Positions 1 to 11,981 of a stretch of 27,416 bases of DNA are shown piece after piece. The stretch covers positions 1 to 27,416 of the forward strand of contig CAMLFK010000034.1 in the NCBI GenBank assembly GCA_946479255.1. Reading direction: 5' to 3'. Each line of letters opens with the position of its first letter. The first letter of the stretch is position 1. Both the position numbers and the translations under genes were made by a program. The notes under the pieces were generated by a model. That model worked only from the letters and a program-made list of their open reading frames with translations. It was not told where the DNA came from and did no database searches. This DNA is from an uncultured Oxalobacteraceae bacterium. Lineage in GTDB: Bacteria; Pseudomonadota; Gammaproteobacteria; Burkholderiales; Burkholderiaceae.

Positions 1-54
1 TTCGGAAAAGCGCGCCGACCAGGCTTCGCCTTTCTTGGAGAATTGTTCGGTCAT
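1..54 (-). CDS. argH: argininosuccinate lyase, N-terminal fragment (gene runs off the window)
   Basis: Only the first 18 codons are present; the gene continues to the left of the window. They read MTEQFSKKGEAWSARFSE, which I recognise as the conserved N-terminus of betaproteobacterial argininosuccinate lyase (the KKGEAWSARFSE segment). That enzyme splits argininosuccinate into arginine and fumarate in the last step of arginine biosynthesis. The ATG is preceded by an AAGGAA Shine-Dalgarno-like stretch, and a perfect TATAAT -10 box lies about 27 bases upstream. The call rests on a short but distinctive peptide. The rest of the gene cannot be assessed. Confidence 0.8.
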   Translation of the reverse strand, partial: MTEQFSKKGEAWSARFSE

Positions 55-80
55 GGTGAGGGGTTCCTTTACTTTGCAAG

Positions 81-86
81 ATTATA
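81..86 (-). promoter_or_regulatory. -10 box of the argH promoter
   Basis: Read on the minus strand this is a perfect TATAAT. It lies 26 bases upstream of the argH start codon, inside the 160-base gap between argH and the divergent acetyltransferase. A convincing -35 hexamer at 17 bases is not visible, so only the -10 element is claimed. Confidence 0.5.
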
Positions 87-215
87 AAACAAGGCAACAG
101 TGGGGCGGACAAATCCGGGACTTTAAGACAGGGGCGCACGATCCGGGCGTGCCGTAACGACAGCAATGTGAATCGACTGTAAAATCAAATTTTTCGCCCA
201 CCTACGCGTACAGCC

Positions 216-641
216 ATGTCTAATTTGCAGATCAGCACTGACCGTTCGGAACTCGATATTTCCATGATCTACCGGTTTCTCAGCGAGCAGTCGACCTGGG
301 CGGTCGGCATTTCGCGTGCCATCGTCGAGCGCGCAATTGACAACTCGCTATGCTTCGGCGGCTTTGTCGATGGCCGCCAGGTGGCGTTTTGCCGGGTGGT
401 GACGGACTTCGCCACCTTCGGCAACCTGGTCGATATGTTCGTGCTTCCGGAGTACCGGGGGCGTGGCTACGCCCGGGAATTGATGAAGGCGGTGCTGGAG
501 CACCCGAGTTTGCAGGGGCTGCGACGCTTGACGCTGGCCACCGGCGACGCGCATGCGCTATATGCCGAGTTCGGTTTTACACCGCCGCTGCGGCCGGATA
601 CCTTGATGGAACGGTATTTTCCGAGTATTTACGTTAGCTAG
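216..641 (+). CDS. GNAT-family N-acetyltransferase
   Basis: This 141-residue protein is a single GNAT domain, so it should transfer an acetyl group from acetyl-CoA to an amine; the substrate is unknown. The acetyl-CoA pyrophosphate loop is clear: strand beta4 VDMFVLPEYR runs into R81-G-R-G-Y-A86, matching the R/Q-x-x-G-x-G/A motif. The segments SLCFGGF, CRVVTDFATF and LYAEFGFTP are typical of a widespread small soluble acetyltransferase family. The ATG has no strong ribosome site but gives the normal family length. The gene is divergent from argH and converges on the YfcC carrier gene. Being next to argH invites comparison with acetylglutamate synthase, but the sequence does not look like that family, so no substrate is proposed. 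Confidence 0.85.
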   Translation: MSNLQISTDRSELDISMIYRFLSEQSTWAVGISRAIVERAIDNSLCFGGFVDGRQVAFCRVVTDFATFGNLVDMFVLPEYRGRGYARELMKAVLEHPSLQGLRRLTLATGDAHALYAEFGFTPPLRPDTLMERYFPSIYVS

Positions 642-669
642 ATACAGAACCTAACAATACGAGTTACAG

Positions 670-2058
670 TCACCACCCCATCAAACTCGGCGGTACCAGC
701 AGCGCCAGTGCCAGCACCAGGTACATCGCCTGCAGCGGCACCATCCACTTGACCCAGGTAATCCAGGGAATGCGCGCCAGCGCCAGCACGCCCACGGTGA
801 TCCCGGAGGTTGGAATGATCGGCGTGGTCAGTTCCCCCAGCTGGAAGGCCAGTACCGCGGTCTGGCGCGACACCCCCACCAAATCGGCCAGCGGTGCCAT
901 GATCGGCATGGTCAGCGCCGCCTGCCCGGTCCCCGAGTGAATGAAGAAATTGATCACCGACTGAATCGCAAACATCTTCTGCGCCGCGATGATCGGGCTG
1001 GACGACTGCACCAGCGGCATCAGCGAGTTGAGCATGGTGTCGATGATGTTGGCATCGCGCGCCAGGATCACCGTGCCGCGCGCCAGCGCGATCACCAGCG
1101 CGGTCGGCACCAGGTCGCGCGCACCAAGCATGAAGGCTGCCACGAAACCGTCGGCATCGAGGCGGCCTACCAGGCCGATCACGATCGCCATCACCAGAAA
1201 CAGCGCGGCCATCTCGTTGATGCCCCAGCCGTACTGGATCACCCCGCACACCATCGAACCAAGGGACAGCAAGAAGATCCACAGCACCGCGCTGTGCGAA
1301 CTGGTCATGCCGTTGAAGCTCGCATCGAAGCTGGCCACGTGCTCGCCGCGCCGCTCACTGTCCATCGCGTAGGTCGGCGATAGCGTCGGGTCGCGCTTGA
1401 TGCGCGCTGCGTACCACATCAGAAAACCGATGGTCACGCCGGTGCACAGCAGCCACACGATCAGCCGGTAGCCGATCCCCGAGAACATCGGCACGCCGGC
1501 GATGCCCTGCGCGATGCCGACATTGAACGGGTTCAGGAAGGCCGAGGCGAAGCCGACCTGCGAGCCCACAAAAGGAATCGACACGCCCACGATGGTGTCG
1601 TAGCCCAGTGCGATCGCCAGCGGCACGAAGATCAGCACGAAGGGAATCGCCTCCTCGCTCATGCCGAAGGTGGCCCCGCCCAGCGAGAACATGGTCACGA
1701 ACACGGGAATGAGGGCGGCGCGCACAAAGCGCGAATGGGTGTGCGCGCGGGCGATGGTCTTGATGAGCGAATCGATCGCCTCGGTCTTTTGCAGCACCGC
1801 GAAAGCGCCGCCGACAATCAGCACGAAGCCGATGATCTGGGCCGCCTCCACAAAGCCTTTGATGGGGGCCATCATCAGCGCCACCGGCCCTTGCGGGGCG
1901 CTCGGCACATAGCGGAAGGTGCCGGGATCGACCAGCGCCTTGCCGTTGACCATATGGGTGTCGTATTTGCCTCCCGGGACCAGCCAGGTGGCCAGGGCAA
2001 TCAGCGCGAGGATCGCAAACAGCAGGACAAAGGTATTGGGCAGCTTGAATCGTTTCAT
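670..2058 (-). CDS. YfcC/DcuC-family (PF03606-like) membrane carrier
   Basis: This 462-residue integral membrane protein has about 12 hydrophobic segments, beginning with FVLLFAILALIALATWLVPGG near residues 9-30. The PGGKYD segment, the GGAFAVLQKTEAID region and the SLGGATFGMSEEAIPF motif are typical of the YfcC branch of the DcuC/ArsB-like superfamily. Members carry C4-dicarboxylates, basic amino acids or peptides, and the substrate here is not readable from sequence. The gene lies 16 bases downstream of the M14 deacylase gene on the same strand, so the two are very probably co-transcribed. An AGAAGA stretch upstream of the ATG is a weak ribosome site. The neighbouring deacylase and secreted cyanophycinase suggest uptake of an amino-acid conjugate or isoaspartyl dipeptide; that part is inference. 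Confidence 0.85.
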   Translation of the reverse strand: MKRFKLPNTFVLLFAILALIALATWLVPGGKYDTHMVNGKALVDPGTFRYVPSAPQGPVALMMAPIKGFVEAAQIIGFVLIVGGAFAVLQKTEAIDSLIKTIARAHTHSRFVRAALIPVFVTMFSLGGATFGMSEEAIPFVLIFVPLAIALGYDTIVGVSIPFVGSQVGFASAFLNPFNVGIAQGIAGVPMFSGIGYRLIVWLLCTGVTIGFLMWYAARIKRDPTLSPTYAMDSERRGEHVASFDASFNGMTSSHSAVLWIFLLSLGSMVCGVIQYGWGINEMAALFLVMAIVIGLVGRLDADGFVAAFMLGARDLVPTALVIALARGTVILARDANIIDTMLNSLMPLVQSSSPIIAAQKMFAIQSVINFFIHSGTGQAALTMPIMAPLADLVGVSRQTAVLAFQLGELTTPIIPTSGITVGVLALARIPWITWVKWMVPLQAMYLVLALALLVPPSLMGW

Positions 2059-2074
2059 GTGTCTTCTTATTGTG

Positions 2075-3190
2075 TTATTGGCTTAGCAGGTTGCCTGCAC
2101 GGTAGGCGGTCGCGCCGGCGATCTTGGCCACCGCCATCCCGCGCAGCAGGTGGCGGTGGGCGGTGCGGGCGAAGAATACCCCATCGACGCTGCTTGTGAG
2201 CGGCGTGGTCTTGCCCGACACCGGGTCGATCAGGTCGGCGATGACGTCGCCGGCGCGCACCCGCTCGCCCATCTCGCGCACGAACACCAGCACCCCGGCG
2301 TGCGGCGCGGAGATCGGTTGCACCCCTTCGAGCGGGGTGGCCTGGCACAGCGGCGCCGGCAGTTCGGCCACCGGCAGGTCGATGACCTGCGAGCGCGCCA
2401 AAAACTGCATCAGGGCGTGCGCGTCGCGCTGGGCGTATTCGTAGCCCACATCCATCTCGCCGCGCAGTTCGATCGTGGTGGACAGGCAGGCGTTCTTCGG
2501 GATAGGGTACTGCGCGCCAAAATGGTCGGCCAGGTCCCACCACAGCCGGCTGCAGGCTTCGTCGAAGGGCTCGCCGCCGCCTTCCAGGGCCAGCAGCACC
2601 GCGTGCGCGCCCATCAGCGCGGCCAGCGGCATGATCGCGCCTTCGAGCGGCGTGCCGGTGTAGATGTGGATGACGGCTTCGTTATCGCAGTGCAGGTCGA
2701 GCACGATGTCGGCGTCGATCGCCATCCCCAGCAGGATCTTCTTGAGCGCATCGGCGTCGGTAGCTGGCTGCCATTCGGCCACCGACTTCTTCGCATGCTC
2801 GCGCACCAGCGCGACGTTGGCATCCTGGTCACTACTCAATAAACCATCGAGCGAGGCCTTCAAGTCTTGTGCCACGTGCTTGTAAGCGCGGTTAAAATTG
2901 GTGCCGGTGGTGAGGTCGAAGCGGCCGAAGGGGGCGCCGTGGATGGCTTGCGCCAGGCCGATCGGATTGGCCGCCGGGACCAGGATCACTTCGCCCTTGA
3001 GCCGGTCTTCAAGGGCAGTGAGCTCCTTGCGCAAAAACTGCGACACCAGCATGCCCGGCACTTCGTCGGCGTGCAGCGCAGCCTGGATGTAGACCTTGGG
3101 GCCGCTGCCGGGGCGGCCGAAATGATAGCTGGTCAGTTGACAGCGCATGCTGCTGCCGTCGAGGGAGATATCGTGGGTTTTTACTTGCAT
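2075..3190 (-). CDS. succinylglutamate desuccinylase/aspartoacylase-family zinc hydrolase (M14-like)
   Basis: This 371-residue cytoplasmic enzyme has the AstE/ASPA zinc site: H40-A-D-E43 as the first two ligands and H167 in VLDLHCD as the third. TGTNFNR near residue 95 and the later TIELRGE, which probably holds the catalytic glutamate, also fit. The C-terminal part (AGVLVFVREMGERVRAGDVI) resembles the beta-barrel, biotinyl-like tail seen in many family members. Such enzymes hydrolyse N-acyl or amide bonds of amino acids. The gene is the first of a two-gene leftward operon with the YfcC carrier and is divergent from cyanophycinase across a 197-base shared control region. It is longer than classic AstE (about 320 residues). 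Substrate unknown; an aspartyl or arginyl derivative is plausible from context only. Confidence 0.85.
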   Translation of the reverse strand: MQVKTHDISLDGSSMRCQLTSYHFGRPGSGPKVYIQAALHADEVPGMLVSQFLRKELTALEDRLKGEVILVPAANPIGLAQAIHGAPFGRFDLTTGTNFNRAYKHVAQDLKASLDGLLSSDQDANVALVREHAKKSVAEWQPATDADALKKILLGMAIDADIVLDLHCDNEAVIHIYTGTPLEGAIMPLAALMGAHAVLLALEGGGEPFDEACSRLWWDLADHFGAQYPIPKNACLSTTIELRGEMDVGYEYAQRDAHALMQFLARSQVIDLPVAELPAPLCQATPLEGVQPISAPHAGVLVFVREMGERVRAGDVIADLIDPVSGKTTPLTSSVDGVFFARTAHRHLLRGMAVAKIAGATAYRAGNLLSQ

Positions 3191-3280
3191 GGCTGTGAAG
3201 GTTTATGACATTGATAGCAAGTGTGGCACAAAACCGCCCAGCCGAATACGGCGCCGTGCTTTGCGAATCCAGCGTATTAT

Positions 3281-3309
3281 TTGCCTGCGGGCTACTGATT
3301 TAATATATA
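3281..3309 (+). promoter_or_regulatory. probable sigma-70 promoter of cyanophycinase
   Basis: TTGCCT (3281-3286) and TATATA (3304-3309) are separated by exactly 17 bases, in an AT-rich patch of the divergent region. Transcription from here would leave a leader of about 70 bases before the ATG at 3388. Motif matches are four of six at each box, so this is a reasonable but unproven promoter. Confidence 0.45.
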
Positions 3310-3387
3310 ACATTGCGCGCAGCCGCGGCGCGTAGCGGTGTGCCATTGGCACGCCGCGCTGGTAGGTAATAATAGGAACCACAACCG

Positions 3388-4773
3388 ATGCAAAAATTGG
3401 CCTGCCGATGTGCAGGGATAGTGTTACTGGCGCTGGCCACAGCCGCCCAGGCCGTTCCCCAGGCGCCGCTCAAAGAACAAGCGCAGCCGCGCGGTGAGAA
3501 TACGCCGGCCCCGGCCGGCGCCAAGTCGCCCGATGCGGTAGTCGAAGTCCCGAAACCGAAGAGCGCGCCGAAAGGCTCGCTGGTCATCATCGGCGGCGGC
3601 CTGCGTGGCGAGAACGCGCCCGTGTGGCAGCGCATCGTGGCGCTGGCCGGCGGCCCGGGTGCGCGCATCGCGGTGTTCGGCTCGGCCTCCAACAATCCCG
3701 AGAAAGCCGCGCTGGCCGACGTCGAACAGCTCAATGCTTACGGCGCCGACGCCTTCGTGGTGCCGGTGGCGGTGCACCTGAAGGGCACCGACTACCGGGT
3801 CGCGGCGATGGACCCCGAACTGGCGCGCCAGGTCGCGGCGGCCGGCGGCGCCTTCTTCGTGGGCGGCGACCAGGCCCGCATCACGGCCGCGCTGCGCAAG
3901 GAAGACGGCTCCAGCACCCTGGTGCTGGACGCGCTGTGGGATATGTACCGGCGCGGCGGCGTCATCGCCGGCACCAGCGCCGGTGCCGCCATGATGAGCA
4001 AGACCATGTTTTACCAGGTGAACTCGGTGCTGTCGACCCTGAAGCGCGGCGTGGCAGACGGCATGGAGCTCTCGCATGGCCTGGGCTTCATCGGCGACGA
4101 CATTTTCGTGGACCAGCACCTGCTGGTGCGCGGCCGCTTTGCGCGCATGCTGCCGGCCATGCTGGCCAAGGGTTACAAGTACGGCCTGGGTATCGACGAG
4201 AACACCGCGATGGTGATTTCGCCCGAGCGTGACGTCGAGGTGATCGGCTACAAGGGCGCGCTGCTGCTCGACCTGTCCAATGCCAGCACTGAAGGCGGCG
4301 CCTTCAACGTCAGCAATGTCCTGATCAGCTACCTCGACAACGGCGACCATTACAGCTTCGTCACCAACAAGGCCACGCCATCGCCCGACAAGGCCGGCGG
4401 CGCCTTCGACCCCAAGCGCCCCTACTACCGCGGCCCGCTGTTCTCGGCCGATATCCTCGGCCACACGGCAGTGGTGGACATGATGCAGAAGCTGGTCGAC
4501 AGCGACCAGACCGAAGCGGTCGGGATTGCCTTCGGCAGCCCGCGCGACCTGCAGCCCGAGCTGGGCTTCGAGTTCCGCTTCACCCGCACCAAGGACACCA
4601 TCGGCTACGCCTCGGCCATCTATGACGCCTATTCGGCCTATTACATGCGCATGGACGTCAAGCCGATCAACATCAAGCAGCCGTTCTACGAGTATCGCAG
4701 TGCGGCCGCCACGCCGGTTGCAGCGGCTTCTGCGGCGCCCGCGCCGGCACCAGTTCCAGCAAAAGCGCGTTAA
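3388..4773 (+). CDS. secreted cyanophycinase (peptidase S51)
   Basis: This 461-residue protein begins with a Sec signal peptide (basic MQKLACR, then a hydrophobic stretch ending ATAAQA near residue 22), so it acts in the periplasm or outside the cell. The S51 fold is evident from GSLVIIGGG, VFGSASNNP and GGDQARI. The catalytic nucleophile is S197 in GTSAGA, with H244 in VDQHLL and E271 in IDENTA. This Ser-His-Glu spacing closely follows that of characterised CphB. Cyanophycinase cuts the Asp backbone polymer cyanophycin into beta-Asp-Arg dipeptides. AGGAA lies 9 bases before the ATG. The C-terminus ends in an Ala/Pro-rich low-complexity tail. It is longer than cytosolic CphB (about 270 residues), as is usual for exported CphE-type enzymes. 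No cyanophycin synthetase is visible in the window, suggesting use of external polymer. Confidence 0.9.
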   Translation: MQKLACRCAGIVLLALATAAQAVPQAPLKEQAQPRGENTPAPAGAKSPDAVVEVPKPKSAPKGSLVIIGGGLRGENAPVWQRIVALAGGPGARIAVFGSASNNPEKAALADVEQLNAYGADAFVVPVAVHLKGTDYRVAAMDPELARQVAAAGGAFFVGGDQARITAALRKEDGSSTLVLDALWDMYRRGGVIAGTSAGAAMMSKTMFYQVNSVLSTLKRGVADGMELSHGLGFIGDDIFVDQHLLVRGRFARMLPAMLAKGYKYGLGIDENTAMVISPERDVEVIGYKGALLLDLSNASTEGGAFNVSNVLISYLDNGDHYSFVTNKATPSPDKAGGAFDPKRPYYRGPLFSADILGHTAVVDMMQKLVDSDQTEAVGIAFGSPRDLQPELGFEFRFTRTKDTIGYASAIYDAYSAYYMRMDVKPINIKQPFYEYRSAAATPVAAASAAPAPAPVPAKAR

Positions 4774-4902
4774 AAAACGTCAATATTTATAGGTGCGTCA
4801 CCGTACAGACTGCTTGGGCAGCCAGTCATATTCTGGAGTCATTCCTGCGCGCAAGTACAAGCAGGGAGGCACTAGCCCAACCATTCTTATAAGAGGTACA
4901 CC

Positions 4903-5370
4903 ATGAACAAGCTTCTCGCTACGCTGATCGCCGGTCTGTTTGCTACCTCGGTCTACGCACAGAGCACTCCTGCCGTCGTCAAGGCCGAAGCCGAGGCGCA
5001 GAAAGACGTTGCCAAGGCGGTTGAAAAAGAGACCAAGGTCGCCGCCAAGGCGGACGAAAAGGTCATCAAGGCGGACGCCAATGCCACCAAAAAGAAGGCC
5101 AAGGCGCATTCTGAAGCGGTGAAAGAGCACGCTGAAGCGACCGTCGACGTGGCCAAGGCCGATCCGGAAGACAAGCTGAAGGCGCAAGCCAAGGCTGAGA
5201 AGAAGGTCGCCAAGGCTGTTCAGAAGGCCGAGAAAAAGATGATCAACGCCGATGAAAAGGCTGAGAAAGTCGCGGTGGAAGCCGCTGCCGACAAGGCCAA
5301 GGCTGCCGCCAAGACCGCTGAAGTGAAGGCTGAAGCCAATGCCGATGTGAAGAAGGCCGCTGCGAAATAA
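4903..5370 (+). CDS. small secreted Lys/Ala/Glu-rich helical protein
   Basis: This 155-residue protein starts with a clear signal peptide (MNKLLATLIAGLFATSVYA, cleavage expected before QSTP). The remaining 135 or so residues are almost entirely Ala, Lys, Glu, Asp and Val in irregular heptad-like repeats such as KAEAEAQKDVAKAVEKETK and KAEKKVAKAVQKAEKK. The mature protein should be a long, highly charged helix or coiled coil, resembling histone H1-like tails in composition but exported. An AGAGG ribosome site sits 6 bases before the ATG, and a strong intrinsic terminator follows the stop, so it is a real, independently expressed gene. I do not recognise a family with known function. Similar low-complexity exported proteins are often annotated as hypothetical. 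Confidence 0.8.
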   Translation: MNKLLATLIAGLFATSVYAQSTPAVVKAEAEAQKDVAKAVEKETKVAAKADEKVIKADANATKKKAKAHSEAVKEHAEATVDVAKADPEDKLKAQAKAEKKVAKAVQKAEKKMINADEKAEKVAVEAAADKAKAAAKTAEVKAEANADVKKAAAK

Positions 5371-5382
5371 TCGCTAGCACGT

Positions 5383-5422
5383 AAAAAAAACGCCATCCGG
5401 CTCGCACCGGATGGCGTTTTTT
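5383..5422 (+). terminator. intrinsic, probably bidirectional terminator
   Basis: A perfect 10-bp stem (CGCCATCCGG 5391-5400 pairing with CCGGATGGCG 5407-5416) with a 6-base loop is followed by six T and preceded by eight A. It lies 13 bases after the stop of the Lys-rich gene. The A-tract upstream would also make it a terminator for transcripts arriving leftward from parC. Confidence 0.95.
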
Positions 5423-5447
5423 GTATGCAGACCTTAGCCCACCACTT

Positions 5448-5486
5448 GTCATTCCCGCCAAGGGGGCCGCCGAGGCCGGGAATGAC
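5448..5486. repeat. GTCATTCCCG inverted repeat, 3' of parC
   Basis: GTCATTCCCG (5448-5457) pairs with CGGGAATGAC (5477-5486) around a 19-base GC-rich loop. The same head and tail sequences recur at 7878-7904 and 15140-15171. After this copy, ATGACGG is followed 12 bases later by GGGTGCTAAT (5501-5510); the same flank occurs beside the copy after parE. It looks like a dispersed REP-like element that may double as a 3'-end stabiliser or attenuator. Confidence 0.75.
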
Positions 5487-5516
5487 GGTTTTAGGGATAA
5501 GGGTGCTAATTATAGG

Positions 5517-7832
<2,316 letters not shown>

Positions 7833-7877
7833 GTGACAGTCGATTCATTCTCTTTAGTTCTCCCGACTTCGCGGGGA

Positions 7878-7904
7878 GTCATTTCGGGCAGTGCCCGAAA
7901 TGAC
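7878..7904. repeat. GTCATTTCGGGCA inverted repeat between parE and parC
   Basis: GTCATTTCGGGCA (7878-7890) and TGCCCGAAATGAC (7892-7904) form a 13-bp perfect palindrome around one G. It belongs to the same family as 5448-5486, sharing the GTCATT head, the ATGACGG tail and the flank GGGTGCTAAT (7918-7927). It sits directly after the parE stop and upstream of parC. There is no T-run, so it is not a classic terminator; it could protect the parE message end or modulate read-through. Confidence 0.75.
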
Positions 7905-7931
7905 GGCTCTCATATAGGGGTGCTAATGCAG

Positions 7932-9929
<1,998 letters not shown>

Positions 9930-10001
9930 ATCTAAATTCTTTATGCGGATGCCTGCGCATTCTATCTTGTCGAGGGGAAAAGGATAGGGGAGGTGCCGAG
10001 A

Positions 10002-10889
10002 ATGGTACAGCTTGCCAGCTTGACCATTTCACCAGCAAAATACCTTATGCATACAACAAAGTACCCCTTTGGCGTGCGCCTGATGGGCTTTTCGCCGGCC
10101 GAAAGTGCGCAGATTGCCGCCGCGCTGGCGCGCTCGCCGAATGCGGGGCCGGCGTATTCTTGCCTGCCTGAGGCCAGTTTGCAAGCGCCGGATTTCTATA
10201 TCGGCAATGGCGACGACCTCAAGGCGGTGGCGGCGTTGGTGGCGGCCAGCCCGGGTCCGGTCCAGCCGGGCCTGTTGATCGGCAGCTCGGCGGTCAAGCT
10301 GGCCGAGCTGGCCTTTCCCATCCTGCCGCGTCCGCTCGATGCGCTGCGCCTGTGCAGCCAGATGGCCGCGCTGGCCGATGTGCGGGCCGACGCGGTGGCG
10401 CGCCTGTCCGCGCGCGGCATGCCGGTGGTGCCCGAGCGGCGCCGCAATACCCGGCTCGACCTCGACACCACCGATCCGCTGGCGTATGCGGCCAAGCGGC
10501 GCGACCCGCCGCGCGGCGCGGTCCTGATCCTCGACCACCGGGGCGCGCTGCGCGACCACGTGGCGCGGCTGTTGAAAGGCGGGCCACATGGTCGGGCGGT
10601 CGAGTGGACCGACAGCGCCACCACCGCCGTGCGCCTGTGCGAGGAAACCCCGGTGGCGGTGGTGCTCATCAACACCTCCATGCCGGACATCGATCCGTAT
10701 GCGCTATGCGCGGCCATCAAGGCGCGTCCGGAAGCGGCGCGGGTGGCGGTGGTGCTGCTGGCGGGGCCGACGTTTGCCTATGATGCGGCGCGCGCGGCGC
10801 AGGCCGGGTTGCGCGGCTTCCTCGACAAACCGGTGGCCGACCGGCATTTGCTGGGAGCGCTGAAGAAGCTGCTCTCCTTGCCGGCTTAA
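10002..10889 (+). CDS. atypical protein with two degenerate response-regulator receiver modules
   Basis: The protein has 295 residues. The ATG at 10002 is chosen because GGGGAGG ends 8 bases upstream; a GTG at 9993 overlaps that site. The C-terminal module (about 173-292) has receiver order: beta1 GAVLILDH, a beta3 VAVVLINTSMPDID, beta4 VAVVLLAG and GFLDKPV. The acidic pair is reduced to D178-H179, the phosphoacceptor Asp is Asn224, the Thr/Ser is Ala254, and only Lys276 remains. The N-terminal half (about 23-125) looks like a second, more decayed receiver: PDFYIGN places Asn69 at the acceptor position, and PILPRPLDALRL resembles the end of a receiver with Arg for Lys. There is no output domain, so it probably works as a phosphorylation-independent protein-binding module. 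It is divergent from parE; partner unknown. Confidence 0.7.
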   Translation: MVQLASLTISPAKYLMHTTKYPFGVRLMGFSPAESAQIAAALARSPNAGPAYSCLPEASLQAPDFYIGNGDDLKAVAALVAASPGPVQPGLLIGSSAVKLAELAFPILPRPLDALRLCSQMAALADVRADAVARLSARGMPVVPERRRNTRLDLDTTDPLAYAAKRRDPPRGAVLILDHRGALRDHVARLLKGGPHGRAVEWTDSATTAVRLCEETPVAVVLINTSMPDIDPYALCAAIKARPEAARVAVVLLAGPTFAYDAARAAQAGLRGFLDKPVADRHLLGALKKLLSLPA

Positions 10890-11011
10890 AGGCGATATTC
10901 ACGCCAATCAAAGGTTATTGCGACATTTTCTTATGATTTCGAATCGTGCGGCTAGCGTACCGGGCTATATTTAAATCTCTTCCAACGACGTCCGACGACC
11001 TACGCACCAAG

Positions 11012-11962
11012 ATGGCAGATTCCGATCAACCCGATCCTCCCAACGCGCCGCGCATACCTGACCGGCGCGCCTCCGAACAGCGCCCGCGCTACCAGAAGGA
11101 CAGCGACACGCCGCTGGCCCTGGCCAAGCGGGTGCTGGTGTCGCGCTGGCGTTCGCTGAGCGACAAGATCGGCCGCGATTTCATGCGCCGCACGCTGCGT
11201 ATCGGTATTTCGGCGCGCATCTTTCACCCCGAGGCCGGGGCCACCGGGCTGCGCAGCAAGAACCTGCAATACCTGGAAGAGTCGATCGCCCAGTGGGTGA
11301 TGTCGCGCGATGTGCTGGTGTTTATGATCCCTACCGTCAACACCAACGGTCTTCTGCATCCGAGCAATATCACCTTGCGCCACTATGCGCGCCACCTGGA
11401 CGGGCTGGTGCTGCAGGGCGGGGCCGACGTGTCGCCGCAGACTTACTCGGAAACACCCACGCGGCCGGAATGGAATGGCGACCGTGCGCGCGACGTGTAT
11501 GAGCTGGAACTGCTGCATGAGTTTGTCGATGCAGGCAAACCTGTGCTGGGCATTTGCCGCGGCTGCCAGCTGATCAATGTGGCCTTTGGCGGCACCTTGT
11601 ACCAGGATGTGGCCACCAATGTGCCGGACGCGATGGCGCACGTGCACAGCGATTACGACGCGCATCGCCATGCGGTGCATTTTCCGCCGGGATCGACCCT
11701 GGGCCGGATGTTTCCCAAGGTGCAGAGGCCGATCGTCAATTCGATCCACCACCAGGCCGTCAAGGACCTGGGGCGCGATATCAATGTGGAGGCCATGTCC
11801 GATCCGGATGGCATTATCGAGGCCATCCGTTATCAGCGTGCGCCCTTTGTCATGGGGCTGCAGTGGCATCCGGAATTTCACCGGGCCGGCGGGCAGGACT
11901 TGCTCGATTGCACGCCGATTCTCGATGAGTTTTTGCGCTCCGCGCGCGAGACCCGCTTCTAG
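11012..11962 (+). CDS. gamma-glutamyl-gamma-aminobutyrate hydrolase-family protein (peptidase C26, PuuD-like)
   Basis: This class I glutamine-amidotransferase-like hydrolase has 316 residues from the ATG at 11012. An in-frame GTG at 10946 would add 22 residues, and neither start has a clear ribosome site. The nucleophile is C182 in GICRGCQLINVAFGG, with H286 and E288 in LQWHPEF completing the triad, and LVLQGGADVSPQTY gives the oxyanion region. Relatives cleave gamma-glutamyl amides such as gamma-glutamyl-GABA in putrescine breakdown. The first 60 or so residues form a polar, Arg/Asp-rich extension not found in the E. coli protein; the catalytic core begins at LRIGISARIF. No other putrescine genes are nearby. 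The gamma-glutamyl ligase-like gene at 12802-13923 converges on it. Confidence 0.85.
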   Translation: MADSDQPDPPNAPRIPDRRASEQRPRYQKDSDTPLALAKRVLVSRWRSLSDKIGRDFMRRTLRIGISARIFHPEAGATGLRSKNLQYLEESIAQWVMSRDVLVFMIPTVNTNGLLHPSNITLRHYARHLDGLVLQGGADVSPQTYSETPTRPEWNGDRARDVYELELLHEFVDAGKPVLGICRGCQLINVAFGGTLYQDVATNVPDAMAHVHSDYDAHRHAVHFPPGSTLGRMFPKVQRPIVNSIHHQAVKDLGRDINVEAMSDPDGIIEAIRYQRAPFVMGLQWHPEFHRAGGQDLLDCTPILDEFLRSARETRF

Positions 11963-11981
11963 TTAGTTCCGCCTTCAGCTC

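Noticed and set aside
216..641. N-acetylglutamate synthase paired with argH
   Set aside because: Standalone and ArgH-fused synthases have different sequence blocks. This protein matches a general small GNAT family, so its position next to argH is not enough.
3424..4464. 346-codon open frame on the minus strand
   Set aside because: It is the complement of the cyanophycinase gene, with His/Val/Gly-rich shadow composition.
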